Source of the DNA: Streptomyces sp. CC0208 | GTDB taxonomy: Bacteria; Actinomycetota; Actinomycetes; Streptomycetales; Streptomycetaceae | Direction: 5' to 3' | DNA: 64,000 nt | Assembly: GCF_003443735.1 (NCBI RefSeq) | Contig: NZ_CP031969.1 | Coordinates: forward strand, 1,674,001 to 1,738,000 | Shown: one piece after another, positions 20,993-29,234 of the stretch | How the letters are laid out: each line of letters begins with the position of its first letter | Numbering within the stretch: position 1 is the first letter of the stretch | Notes under the pieces: generated by a model | Database searches by the model: none | What the model was told of the DNA's origin: nothing | What the model saw: the letters and a program-made list of their open reading frames with translations, nothing else | Program-made: the position numbers and the translations under genes

Positions 20993-21721
20993 TCAGGCAT
21001 GGGACGCTGCACCGTCCGCCGCCAGGCGCGTGAGCCACTCACGCAGCAGGCGCTGCTCGGCGTCGCTCAGGACATCGGCACCGTCGGGGAGGGCGGCGCG
21101 CAGTGCGCGGGCCGCCGCGGAGGGACCGGACTCCGAGGCGGGGACCGTCGGCTCGGCGCGAGTGACCGCCGCGACCATGGACTCACGCAGGACGGTCAAC
21201 AGCGCCGGATTGCGGCGGTCCGCAGGGGTGGAGTTCCAGGTGATGACCGCGCCCTGGCCGGTTGCCTGGATGATCTGGGTGGCCAACTCCTCGTCGACCC
21301 GCAACCACCCGCCGGCCGCCAGTCGACGCACCCGCCCGTGGAGGATCTCCAAGCCCGCGCGGTGCGCTGCGCCCGATCCCCGGCCGACGGCCCGGTTCAT
21401 CACCGCGAACAACTCGGGGCGGGAGATCCCGAACTCGACCACCATGTCCCAGCCGCGGCGCAGCTCCTCCACCGGGTCCTGCGGGGCGGGGTCGAGCTGC
21501 GCGCGTTTTCTCTCCAGGAACTGCGCGTAGCCGTGCTCGGCGACGGCCTCGAGAAGCCCCTCCTTGTCGCCGAAGAGGCGGTAGATCGCCGGCGGCTGCA
21601 TTCCGGCCGCGGCCGCGACCGCGCGAGTGCTCACCGCGTCGGGGCCGCCGTTCTCCAGCAGCTCGACGGCGGCCTCGACGATGCGGCGCCGGGGGCTGTC
21701 GGTTGAGTCGCGCGTAGCCAT
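20993..21721 (-). CDS. TetR-family regulator
   Basis: 242 residues from ATG 21721. N-terminal TetR HTH: RRRIVEAAVELLENGG, VSTRAVAAAAGMQPPAIYRLFGDKEGLLEAV. The C-terminal ligand domain is about 180 residues (WDMVVEFGISRPELFAVMN; TWNSTPADRRNPALLTVLRESM). It is divergent from the NAD(P)H-binding oxidoreductase, with two ATTCCAyCGGAA inverted repeats between them that are very probably its operators and would give autoregulation. Inducer unknown, possibly an electrophile or quinone given the neighbour. Confidence 0.92.
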   Translation of the reverse strand: MATRDSTDSPRRRIVEAAVELLENGGPDAVSTRAVAAAAGMQPPAIYRLFGDKEGLLEAVAEHGYAQFLERKRAQLDPAPQDPVEELRRGWDMVVEFGISRPELFAVMNRAVGRGSGAAHRAGLEILHGRVRRLAAGGWLRVDEELATQIIQATGQGAVITWNSTPADRRNPALLTVLRESMVAAVTRAEPTVPASESGPSAAARALRAALPDGADVLSDAEQRLLREWLTRLAADGAASHA

Positions 21722-21744
21722 GAACCGATGATACCGAGAATTTG

Positions 21745-21791
21745 ATTCCACCGGAATTTCCAGTGTTACCGTTGCCGTGATTCCATCGGAA
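21745..21791. promoter_or_regulatory. Two TetR operator sites
   Basis: ATTCC-ACC-GGAAT (21745-21757) and ATTCC-ATC-GGAA (21780-21791), centres 35 bp apart, within the 89-bp gap of the divergent TetR/oxidoreductase pair. One lies close to each start. Confidence 0.75.
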
Positions 21792-21810
21792 ACAGTGAAC
21801 GGAGAACTCA

Positions 21811-22671
21811 GTGATCATCGTTACCGGAGCCGCCGGAAAGCTCGGACGCCGCACCGTCGAGCGCCTCCTGGAGCGCGTCCCCGCCGACCGCGTCGGCGTC
21901 AGCGTCCGCGACCCCCGCAAGGCCCAGGACCTCGCCGACCGCGGCGTCCGGGTCCGGCAGGGCAGCTTCGACGACCCCACCTCGCTCGCACACTCCTTCG
22001 AGGGCGCCGAGCAACTGCTCCTCGTCTCCCTCGACCGCATAGGCCAGGAATGTGTCAGCGGCCACCGCGCCGCCATCGACGCCGCCGTGCGGGCCGGCGT
22101 CGGCCGCATCCTCTACACCAGCCAGATGGGCGCCTCCCACGACTCCCGCTTCCAGGCATGCCGGGACCACGCCCGGACCGAGGACCTGCTGCACGCCACC
22201 GGACTGCCCTGGACCGCGCTGCGCAACGGCTTCTACGCCTCCAGCGCCCTGCAGTTCCTGGAGCCCACCCGTCACACCGGCGACATCGCCCTCCCGGCCG
22301 ACGGCCCCGTCGCCTGGACCGGGCACGACGACCTCGCCGAGGCCACTGCGGTGATCCTCGCCGAGGAGGCCCGCTTCGAGGGGCCCACCCCGCCACTCAC
22401 AGGCCCGGCGGCGCTCGACTTCGACGCCATCGCCGAGATCGCGTCCAAGACCACCGGACGGCCCTTCACTCGCATCGTCGTCCCCGACGACCTCTTCCGA
22501 GAGCAGGTCCTGGCGCACGGTGCCCCGGCCCAGATCGGCGACCTGATGCTGAGCATCTTCGCCGCGGCGCGGAACGGCGAATTCACCGCTGTCGACTCGA
22601 CGCTGGCCAAGCTGATCGGGCGAGAGCCCGCCACCTTCCGTAGCCAGTTGGAGCGCGCCTGGGCCGAATAG
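21811..22671 (+). CDS. NAD(P)H-binding oxidoreductase, NmrA/QorB-like SDR
   Basis: 286 residues, GTG start. Rossmann nucleotide loop TGAAGKLGRR at the N-terminus, then VSVRDPRKAQDL, LYTSQMGA and LRNGFYASSALQF. It lacks the YxxxK pair of classical SDRs, as usual in the atypical NmrA/QorB group, whose members reduce quinones or sense NADPH. Length and layout fit QorB-type NAD(P)H:quinone oxidoreductase. Under the divergent TetR regulator. Confidence 0.88.
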   Translation: MIIVTGAAGKLGRRTVERLLERVPADRVGVSVRDPRKAQDLADRGVRVRQGSFDDPTSLAHSFEGAEQLLLVSLDRIGQECVSGHRAAIDAAVRAGVGRILYTSQMGASHDSRFQACRDHARTEDLLHATGLPWTALRNGFYASSALQFLEPTRHTGDIALPADGPVAWTGHDDLAEATAVILAEEARFEGPTPPLTGPAALDFDAIAEIASKTTGRPFTRIVVPDDLFREQVLAHGAPAQIGDLMLSIFAAARNGEFTAVDSTLAKLIGREPATFRSQLERAWAE

Positions 22672-22823
22672 AGGTTCCCCAAGGCACCCGGCACGCACCC
22701 CCGAGCCCCCAGCCCAGTGAGACGGTCCTGGCCGGCAAGGAGGCCCGTGGTCGGACTGCCCGGTCCGGCCTGCAGGGTCCGGGGGTGTGTGGCACCGTGC
22801 TGGGAGGAAGGGTGGGCGGTGGC

Positions 22824-23423
22824 ATGGGTGATCTCTTTCTGGTCCGGCACGGGGAGACCGAGTGGTCGCGGTCCGGGCGGCACACCGGCTCGACGGACGT
22901 GCCGCTGACCGAGCGCGGCCGGGAGGAGGCGCGCCGCCTCGTGCCGCTGATCCGCTCCCACCGCATCGGCGCCGCCTTCGTCAGCCCCCTCCAGCGGGCC
23001 CGGGAGACCGCGGAACTCATCGGGCTGCACGAGCTGCAGGTCGACGTCGACCTGCGCGAGTGGGACTACGGCGGCTACGAGGGCGTCACGACCGTAGAGA
23101 TCCAGCGGGAGCGTCCGGACTGGTTCCTGTTCACGGACGGCGTGGCACCCGGCCCGCCCGACCACCCCGGAGAGAGCCCGGAGCAGGTCGGCGAACGGGC
23201 CGACCGCGTGCTGGCCAAGGTGGACGCGGCGCACGCGAACACCGAGGGATGCGTGGTGCTGGTGGCGCACGGTCACTTCCTGCGCGTGCTCACCGCCCGT
23301 CGGCTCGGGCTGCCCGCGTCGGCCGGGGCGCTGTTCCAGCTGGCCACGGGATCGCTGTGCCGACTGGGGACCGAGCACGGACGGCCGGTGATCGCCGGGT
23401 GGAATGTCAGACCCCCGTCGTAG
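22824..23423 (+). CDS. Histidine phosphatase family protein
   Basis: 199 residues, phosphoglycerate-mutase-like fold. The phospho-histidine is in LVRHGETEW (H9); further marks are SPLQRARETAEL, REWDYGGYEG and the second histidine in LVAHGHFLRVL. The ATG at 22824 is chosen because the family motif starts four residues later. Broad-specificity phosphatase; no partner suggests the substrate. A 70-bp gap separates it from the next gene. Confidence 0.9.
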   Translation: MGDLFLVRHGETEWSRSGRHTGSTDVPLTERGREEARRLVPLIRSHRIGAAFVSPLQRARETAELIGLHELQVDVDLREWDYGGYEGVTTVEIQRERPDWFLFTDGVAPGPPDHPGESPEQVGERADRVLAKVDAAHANTEGCVVLVAHGHFLRVLTARRLGLPASAGALFQLATGSLCRLGTEHGRPVIAGWNVRPPS

Positions 23424-23493
23424 CCTTCGAAGCGGAGGGGCTCGGTGATCCGTACGGCCCGTCGTACGGCCCCTCCCGAGGAAGGAGCACGCC

Positions 23494-24120
23494 GTGCCGC
23501 GACCGCCCACCGCCGCGCAGCGGCGTGTCATCGACGCCGCCGATCCGGTCACCGGGCGGATCAAGGGCACCGAGGCCCAGCTGGAGGCGCTGGTGAAGCG
23601 CGGGCTGGCCTTCCGGCATCCGAGGCCGCCGCACGACCACTTCCTGACCCCGGCCGGGCACCGCGTACGGGAGACGGTCGAGGAGGAGCCCGAGCCGACC
23701 GCCGCCCCAGCCACCGGTGGTGTGTTCGCCGCGCACATCGGCGGCACGCAGGAGGCCGCCGACACCGGTCCGGCCCGGACGCGTGAGGTGCACAGCGCCT
23801 GGCAGGGGCTGCTGGAGCTGCGCCGGATGACCAACCCCGACGGAGCCACGGACCGGCCCTGCGGCTGGGAGCGCGCCCATCTGGTGCAGGCGGCCGCGCT
23901 GGCGCTGGAGGCGGCCGGGCACGCGCCGGAAGCGGGGGGCTCGCCCGGCTACCGGGTGCGCGCGACTCCGCAGCCCGAGGCCGTGGCCGTGCACGCGCCG
24001 GACGGCGAGACGCTGCGGGCCTGCGCGATCACCCTGGAGAAGGCCGGCTGGCAGGTCGGCGAGTACACACAGCCGCGGACCAGGGCCCGGTACCTGCTGG
24101 CCTCGCCGCGCCGGGTGTAG
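23494..24120 (+). CDS. Conserved Streptomyces hypothetical protein
   Basis: 208 residues from GTG with an upstream AGGAAGGAG. It starts with a Pro/Arg-rich helical part that resembles a small winged-helix-like region (AAQRRVIDAADPVTGRIKGTEAQLEALVKRGLAF, HDHFLTPAGHRV), then a Pro/Ala linker and a C-terminal alpha/beta region (LQ-rich helix AHLVQAAALALEAAG; ITLEKAGWQVGEYTQP; RARYLLASPRR). No catalytic residues recognised. Perhaps a nucleic-acid-binding protein from the N-terminal pattern, but that is a guess. Confidence 0.75.
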   Translation: MPRPPTAAQRRVIDAADPVTGRIKGTEAQLEALVKRGLAFRHPRPPHDHFLTPAGHRVRETVEEEPEPTAAPATGGVFAAHIGGTQEAADTGPARTREVHSAWQGLLELRRMTNPDGATDRPCGWERAHLVQAAALALEAAGHAPEAGGSPGYRVRATPQPEAVAVHAPDGETLRACAITLEKAGWQVGEYTQPRTRARYLLASPRRV

Positions 24121-24175
24121 GGGGCACATGCCAGGATCGGGCCCAGCAACTGCCATGGCATGAGAGGGGATTGAC

Positions 24176-24592
24176 GTGAGTGAGCCGTTTTCCGTGCCGG
24201 TGACCGTCCGCGGGTACGAGACGGACGTACAGGGCCACCTCAACCAGAGCGTGTACCTCAACTACGCGGAGCACGCCCGCTGGTCGCTGCTCGATGCCGC
24301 CGGGATCACCCAGGCCGCGCTGATCGGCAGCGGGGTGGGCCCGGTGGCGCTGGAGACCACCATCCGTTACCTGCGGGAGCTGCTGGCGGGTGATGAGGTG
24401 GACGTGACCTGCGGATTCGAGTGGGGCGAGGGCAAGACGTTCCGCATACAGCAGACGATCCGCAAGAAAGACGGCACAGTCGCCGCCGAGATCACCGCGG
24501 TCGGCGGACTGATGGACCTCAAGGCGCGGCGCCTGGTCGCGAACCCCGGCGAGGTGCTCAAGGGCTTGGCCACGGACCCGGGCCTGCTGTAG
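24176..24592 (+). CDS. Hotdog-fold acyl-CoA thioesterase
   Basis: 138 residues, 4HBT type. Marks: the YETDVQGHLNQSVYLNYAEHARW block (catalytic Asp in the position of FxDxDxxGHxN) and ETTIRYLRELLAGDEVDVTC. Hydrolyses acyl-CoA thioesters; chain length not predictable. GTG start with GAGGGGATTGAC upstream. It converges on the HxlR gene with a 1-bp gap, so both probably share terminator sequence inside the coding ends. Confidence 0.88.
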   Translation: MSEPFSVPVTVRGYETDVQGHLNQSVYLNYAEHARWSLLDAAGITQAALIGSGVGPVALETTIRYLRELLAGDEVDVTCGFEWGEGKTFRIQQTIRKKDGTVAAEITAVGGLMDLKARRLVANPGEVLKGLATDPGLL

Positions 24593-24593
24593 C

Positions 24594-24989
24594 TCAGGCC
24601 GGCTCCGGTTCCCGTTCGGCGTCGTACTTCGCCCGCGCCTCGGCGATGTAGACCCTGTTGCGCTCGGCCCAGTCGGTCAGGCGCTGCAGGGTGTCGTGCA
24701 ACTCGCGGGCGACCGGGGTGAGTTCGTATTCGACCTTGGGCGGCACCGTCGGATGCACGGTGCGGGTGACAAGGCCGTCGCGCTCCAGGTTGCGCAGGGT
24801 CAGGGTCAGCATGCGGCGGCTGATCCCCTCGATGCTGCGCTCCAACTCGGTGAAGCGGATGGGTCCGTGGGCGGCGGCGACGAGGATCTGCACGCTCCAT
24901 TTGCCGGAGACCCTGTCAAGAACTTCCCGCACGGGGCACGCGTGCGCGTTCACGACCTGGACGGTTACACCGGTGTTCCTCTGGGACAT
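24594..24989 (-). CDS. HxlR-type transcriptional regulator
   Basis: 131 residues with the single HxlR winged helix: CPVREVLDRVSGKWSVQILVAAAHGPIRFTEL, GISRRMLTLTLRNLERDGLVTRT. The conserved cysteine at the start of the domain (AHACPVRE) is the redox/electrophile sensor in several family members. It is divergent from an MFS drug-type exporter with 111 bp between starts, a standard regulator/exporter pair; the gap has no obvious perfect palindrome. Confidence 0.93.
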   Translation of the reverse strand: MSQRNTGVTVQVVNAHACPVREVLDRVSGKWSVQILVAAAHGPIRFTELERSIEGISRRMLTLTLRNLERDGLVTRTVHPTVPPKVEYELTPVARELHDTLQRLTDWAERNRVYIAEARAKYDAEREPEPA

Positions 24990-25100
24990 CGAACTGCCTC
25001 CTTACGGCGCTCCCCATGGTCACTGACGATGTTCCCCGTTACAAGTCGTGCACCAAGGCCAGTCGTCGGAACCCACGGAGAACGCGGAGGCCACGCCGCC

Positions 25101-26537
25101 ATGACAGCCGTCGTCGAAACCCCCACGCCAGCGCTGCGACGAACGTACTCCCGCTGGACGGCCCTGGTCGTCCTGTGCGCGGGAACGCTCATGACAATCC
25201 TGGACGGCAACATCGTCACCGTCGCCATGCCGGCCATCCAGAGTGACCTCGGGTTCTCGGGACCGGGCCTCGCGTGGGTGGTCAACGCCTATCTGATCCC
25301 GTTCGGCGGGCTGCTGTTGCTGGTGGGCCGGCTCGGCGACCTGGTCGGCCGCAAGCGGATGTTCGCGGCGGGGCTGGCCGTGTTCACGGCGGCGTCCGTG
25401 CTGTGCGGGGTGGCCACGAGCCAGGGCGCACTGATCGCGGCGCGTGCGCTTCAGGGCGTGGGCGGTGCGATGACCGCGGCGGTGGTGCTCGGCATGCTGG
25501 TCGCGCTGTTCCCCGAGCCGCGTGCACAGGCCCGCGCGATCGCGGTGTTCAGCGCGGTGGGTGCGGCGGGCGGAGCGCTGGGCACGTTCCTCGGCGGGGC
25601 GCTGACGCAGGCACTGAACTGGCACTGGATCTTCCTGATCAACCTGCCGATCGGGATCGTCGCCCTGCTGGCGGCGATCCGGGTGCTCGACGCGGAGGAC
25701 GGCGAGGGTCTGGGCCGGGGCGCGGACTATCCCGGAGCCGCGTTGGTGACCGGGGCGCTGATGCTGACGGTGTACGTGATCGTCGGATCCGGCGACCACG
25801 CGGTGACCACGACCCTCCTGCTGGCCCTGCTCGCGCTCGCCCTGTTCACGGCGTTCACCGTCCGGCAGGCCCGTGCCGTCCGTCCCCTGCTGCGGCTGCG
25901 GCTGTTCGGCTCCCGGCTGCTGTCCGGCGCGAACGCCGTCCAGATCCTGATGATCGCCACGATGTACGGCTTCCAGTTCCTCGGGGCGCTGTATGTCCAA
26001 CGCGTCCTGGGGTTCGGCGAGTTGCTCACCGGCACGGCTTTTCTGCCGGCGCCGATCGTCATCGGGGTGCTGATGCTCGGGCTGTCGGCACGGACCATCG
26101 GGCGCTTCGGCCCGTACCGGGTGCTGCTGGCCGGGCTCGTCCTCATCGTCGCCGGAATGGCCCTGCTGAGCCGTGCGCCGGCCGAGGGCTCGTACGCCGC
26201 GGACGTCCTTCCGCCACTGCTGTTGCTGTCGGTCGGCTTCGCCGCGGCCATGCCCGCGCTGACCGGTCTTGCCATGTCGGGTGCCCGGGAGGAGGACGCG
26301 GGGCTGGCGTCCGGATTGTTCAACACCACGCAGGTGGTGGGGGGTTCGCTGGGGCTGGCGGTGCTGTCGGTGCTGGCGGCCAGTCGTACGGATGGGTTGC
26401 TGGCGGGCGGGGCCGAGGTGATCTCGGCGACGGCTGAGGGGTATCAGGCGGCATTCCGGGTGGGGACGGGGATCGCGCTCGGGGCACTCGCACTGGCCGC
26501 GGTGGTGCTGCGGTCGCGGGTGGGGGCGGAGAGGTGA
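25101..26537 (+). CDS. MFS exporter, EmrB/QacA (DHA2) type
   Basis: 478 residues, about 14 TM helices. Motif A GRLGDLVGRKR, the first-helix LDGNIVTVAMPAIQ, motif C-like GAAGGALGTFLGG, and the usual GLASGLFNTTQVVGG of the DHA2 group. Proton-driven efflux of drugs or electrophiles in the membrane. ATG with GGAGG 11 bp upstream. Probably repressed by the divergent HxlR-type protein. Confidence 0.93.
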   Translation: MTAVVETPTPALRRTYSRWTALVVLCAGTLMTILDGNIVTVAMPAIQSDLGFSGPGLAWVVNAYLIPFGGLLLLVGRLGDLVGRKRMFAAGLAVFTAASVLCGVATSQGALIAARALQGVGGAMTAAVVLGMLVALFPEPRAQARAIAVFSAVGAAGGALGTFLGGALTQALNWHWIFLINLPIGIVALLAAIRVLDAEDGEGLGRGADYPGAALVTGALMLTVYVIVGSGDHAVTTTLLLALLALALFTAFTVRQARAVRPLLRLRLFGSRLLSGANAVQILMIATMYGFQFLGALYVQRVLGFGELLTGTAFLPAPIVIGVLMLGLSARTIGRFGPYRVLLAGLVLIVAGMALLSRAPAEGSYAADVLPPLLLLSVGFAAAMPALTGLAMSGAREEDAGLASGLFNTTQVVGGSLGLAVLSVLAASRTDGLLAGGAEVISATAEGYQAAFRVGTGIALGALALAAVVLRSRVGAER

Positions 26538-26560
26538 GGGCCTACGGATGTGCCACGCCG

Positions 26561-26603
26561 TGCCGTCCGGCGGCCGCGGGCACGTCGTGGCCGCCGCCCG
26601 GCA
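26561..26603. terminator. Bidirectional terminator hairpin
   Basis: Arms 26561-26575 and 26589-26603 pair at 13 of 15 positions around a 13-base loop, between the convergent MFS and SDR genes. No T-tract, as is common in Streptomyces. Confidence 0.6.
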
Positions 26604-26655
26604 GCCAGGATCCAGCCTCAGCCCCTCCCCGCCGACCCTCGATCGGGACCCGGCC

Positions 26656-27507
26656 TCAGCCCCCGAACGCCTCCCTGTGGTCCCGTACCCACTCCTGGTA
26701 CGTCCGTGGCGGACGAACCAGCACCTCCTCCACGTCCCCGGTGACCACCGCGTTGCCGCCCTCGGCCACGAAGCGGACGCTCCGCAGCACCCCCTCCGCG
26801 GCCTCCTCGCTCCAGCCCGAGGCCACCAGGTGTTCGCGGGTCTGCGGCGGGGTCAGTCCACGAAGCTCCACACGCCTGCCGAGCACCTCGCCCAAAGTCG
26901 CCGCCTGGTCCTGGGGGCTGAGCGTCTCGGGGCCGGTCAGGGTGTACGTCCGCCCCACGTGCCCCGGACCGACCAGCGCCGCGACCGCGATCTCGGCGAC
27001 ATCCCGCGGGTCCACGACCCCCTGCCGGCCCGAACCCAGCATGTTCGGCACCGGCTCACCCGAGCGGAGCGCCTGCGCCCAGCTCAACGTGTTCGAGGCG
27101 AAGGCGGACGGGCGCAGGATCACCCATTCCAGCCCACTTTCCCGGACCGCCTCCTCGCCGTGTCCGTGCGCGATGCCGCCCAGGCCCGTCCTGGGATCGC
27201 CCGCCATGATCGCCGAAAGCTTCACGATGCGCCGGACCCCCGCCGCTCGCGCCGCCTCGACCATCCCGCGGTCGCTGTCCCGGTCCTCCGGGCCGAAGAC
27301 GCCCACGAGGAAGGCGCAGTCGACGCCCGCCATGGCCGCCGCCACGGAACCGACGTCACGGTGATGTCCGCGCGCCGCCTCCACGCCGGGCGGCAACTCG
27401 GCCTTCTCCGGGTCCCGCGTGAGCGCGCGCACCTTCTCTCCACGCGCCACGAGCTGTCGTACGACCTCACCGCCGATGGTGCCGGTGGCACCCGTAACAA
27501 GGATCAT
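26656..27507 (-). CDS. NAD(P)H-binding NmrA-like oxidoreductase
   Basis: 283 residues starting MILVTGATGTIGGEVV (GxxGxxG loop), then ALTRDPEKAELPPGVE, a VKLSAIMAGDP segment, LRPSAFASNTL and GRTYTLTGPETLS. Atypical SDR without the catalytic Tyr-Lys pair. It resembles the oxidoreductase at 21811 in type but not closely in sequence. Divergent from an AraC-type regulator across 96 bp. Confidence 0.88.
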   Translation of the reverse strand: MILVTGATGTIGGEVVRQLVARGEKVRALTRDPEKAELPPGVEAARGHHRDVGSVAAAMAGVDCAFLVGVFGPEDRDSDRGMVEAARAAGVRRIVKLSAIMAGDPRTGLGGIAHGHGEEAVRESGLEWVILRPSAFASNTLSWAQALRSGEPVPNMLGSGRQGVVDPRDVAEIAVAALVGPGHVGRTYTLTGPETLSPQDQAATLGEVLGRRVELRGLTPPQTREHLVASGWSEEAAEGVLRSVRFVAEGGNAVVTGDVEEVLVRPPRTYQEWVRDHREAFGG

Positions 27508-27603
27508 GACCACCACCGTGAGGCCCGCGGGGCACCGGACGATAGGAAATTCCGGCACGTTTCGCGCGCCCGAACCCCCCGGTCCCCCGCTTACGGTGGA
27601 CGC

Positions 27604-28404
27604 GTGACCAACTCCGTTTCCGGGTGGGCTCCGCGCACTCCCGACGAGCTGCGTCCGTGGATCGCGGGGATCAAGGCCCTGGCCGTCGAGGAGGCGGATC
27701 CGCGGAAGCCGTTCGTGCAGCTGCCCGACCCCACGACCAAGGTGATCGTCCGAAGTGAGGGGCGGGGCCGGCCCACCCTGCTGGTCTCCGGGCCCCGGGT
27801 CCGGGCCGCGTACCACGCGGGCAAGCGGCAGGTGTCCTGCACGGAGGTGCGGCTGGCGCCGGGAGCCGTCCGGCCGCTGCTCGGCGTCCCGGCCGTCGAC
27901 CTCGTCGGGAGAATCGTCCCGCTGGGCGCACTGCCGGGCCAGGCCGCGCGGCAACTGGCGTACGAACTCGGGCGGCTGGAGCCCGAAGAGGTGGTCGCCC
28001 GGCTCGCGGACGTCCTCCCGGGCCTGCTGCCCACCGCGGTCGGCGGGACACGGACCGAGCTGCTGCGGGCCGCCGTCGCCGCGCTGTCCGTCCGCTCGGG
28101 GCACATACCCGGCCACGTCAGGGAAGTTGCCCGTGAACTCGCCGTCAGTGAGCGCCAGTTGCGCAACCTGTTCAGCGAGGGTGTCGGCCTCTCGCCCAAG
28201 CACTACGCCCGCATCGACCGCGTCCGCGCCGTGCTCGCCCATGCCACCGAGCTGGCCTCGGCCGAACTGGCCGCCGTCACCGGCTACTACGACCAGTCCC
28301 ACATGACGTCCGACTTCCGCACCCTGATGGGCGTCCCGCCGCGCTCCTACTTCACGGGCCGGCTTCCCGCTCCCCGCGCCTGCCAGGTGATCGACAGCCA
28401 GTGA
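27604..28404 (+). CDS. AraC-family regulator
   Basis: 266 residues from GTG 27604. The C-terminal AraC double HTH is clear: VREVARELAVSERQLRNLFSEGVGLSPKHYARIDRV and LAAVTGYYDQSHMTSDFRTLMGVPPRSY. The N-terminal half (DPTTKVIVRSEGRGRPTLLVSGPR..., LGVPAVDLVGRIVPL) fits the DUF6597-type sensor found in many actinobacterial AraC proteins. Likely controls the divergent oxidoreductase. A GH46 gene follows after 20 bp. Confidence 0.92.
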   Translation: MTNSVSGWAPRTPDELRPWIAGIKALAVEEADPRKPFVQLPDPTTKVIVRSEGRGRPTLLVSGPRVRAAYHAGKRQVSCTEVRLAPGAVRPLLGVPAVDLVGRIVPLGALPGQAARQLAYELGRLEPEEVVARLADVLPGLLPTAVGGTRTELLRAAVAALSVRSGHIPGHVREVARELAVSERQLRNLFSEGVGLSPKHYARIDRVRAVLAHATELASAELAAVTGYYDQSHMTSDFRTLMGVPPRSYFTGRLPAPRACQVIDSQ

Positions 28405-28424
28405 CGTGATTTCTTGGAGACGAC

Positions 28425-29234
28425 GTGGCCTTCCCGTCCGGAGCAGCCGCCCGCCGCACCCTGCTCGCCGCCCTCGGAGCCGGAGTGCTGAGCTCGCGGC
28501 GGCCGTCCACCGAGGCCGGGGACCCGACCGGGCTCGACGACCCGGTCAAGAAGGACCTCGCGATGCGGCTGGTGTCCAGCGCGGAGAACTCCTCGCTGGA
28601 CTGGCAGGCGCAGTACACGTACATCGAGGACATCGGGGACGGCCGCGGCTACACCGCCGGCATCATCGGCTTCTGCTCCGGTACGAGCGACATGCTGGCG
28701 CTGGTCGAGCTCTACACGGAACGGGTCCCCGCCAATCCCCTGGCCCCGTATCTGCCCGCCCTGCGCGCGGTGGACGGCACCGACTCGCACGACGGGCTGG
28801 ACCCGGGCTTCCCGGCGGCCTGGCGGACCGCGGCGAAGACCTCCGCGTTCCGCACGGCACAGCGGGACGAGCGGGACCGCGGCTACTTCGACCCGGCGGT
28901 CGCGCGCGCCAAGAAGGACGGCCTCGGCACGCTCGGCCAGTTCGTCTACTACGACGCGATGGTCATGCACGGGCCCGGCGCCGACGCCCTGAGCTTCGGC
29001 GGCATCCGCGGCCGGGCCCGGCAGGGTGCGGACACCCCGGCGGACGGCGGTGACCAGACCGCCTACCTGCACGCCTTCCTGGACGCCCGGGTGTGGGCGA
29101 TGCGCCAGGAGGCGGCGCACCATGACGTGAGCCGGGTCGAGACCGCCCAGCGGGTCTTCCTGGAACAGGGCAATCTCGACCTGGACACACCACTCAACTG
29201 GAAGGTGTACGGGGACAGTTACGAGATCGGCTGA
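28425..29234 (+). CDS. Secreted chitosanase, GH46
   Basis: 269 residues from GTG. N-terminal twin-arginine-like signal (ARRTLLAALGAGV), mature part from about residue 30. The GH46 catalytic pair is visible with the correct 18-residue spacing: E54 in SSAENSS and D72 in EDIGDGRG. Later family marks are TAGIIGFCSGT, FVYYDAMVMHGP and EAAHHDVSRV. Hydrolyses chitosan outside the cell. The 3' end overlaps the convergent permease by 16 bp. Confidence 0.93.
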   Translation: MAFPSGAAARRTLLAALGAGVLSSRRPSTEAGDPTGLDDPVKKDLAMRLVSSAENSSLDWQAQYTYIEDIGDGRGYTAGIIGFCSGTSDMLALVELYTERVPANPLAPYLPALRAVDGTDSHDGLDPGFPAAWRTAAKTSAFRTAQRDERDRGYFDPAVARAKKDGLGTLGQFVYYDAMVMHGPGADALSFGGIRGRARQGADTPADGGDQTAYLHAFLDARVWAMRQEAAHHDVSRVETAQRVFLEQGNLDLDTPLNWKVYGDSYEIG

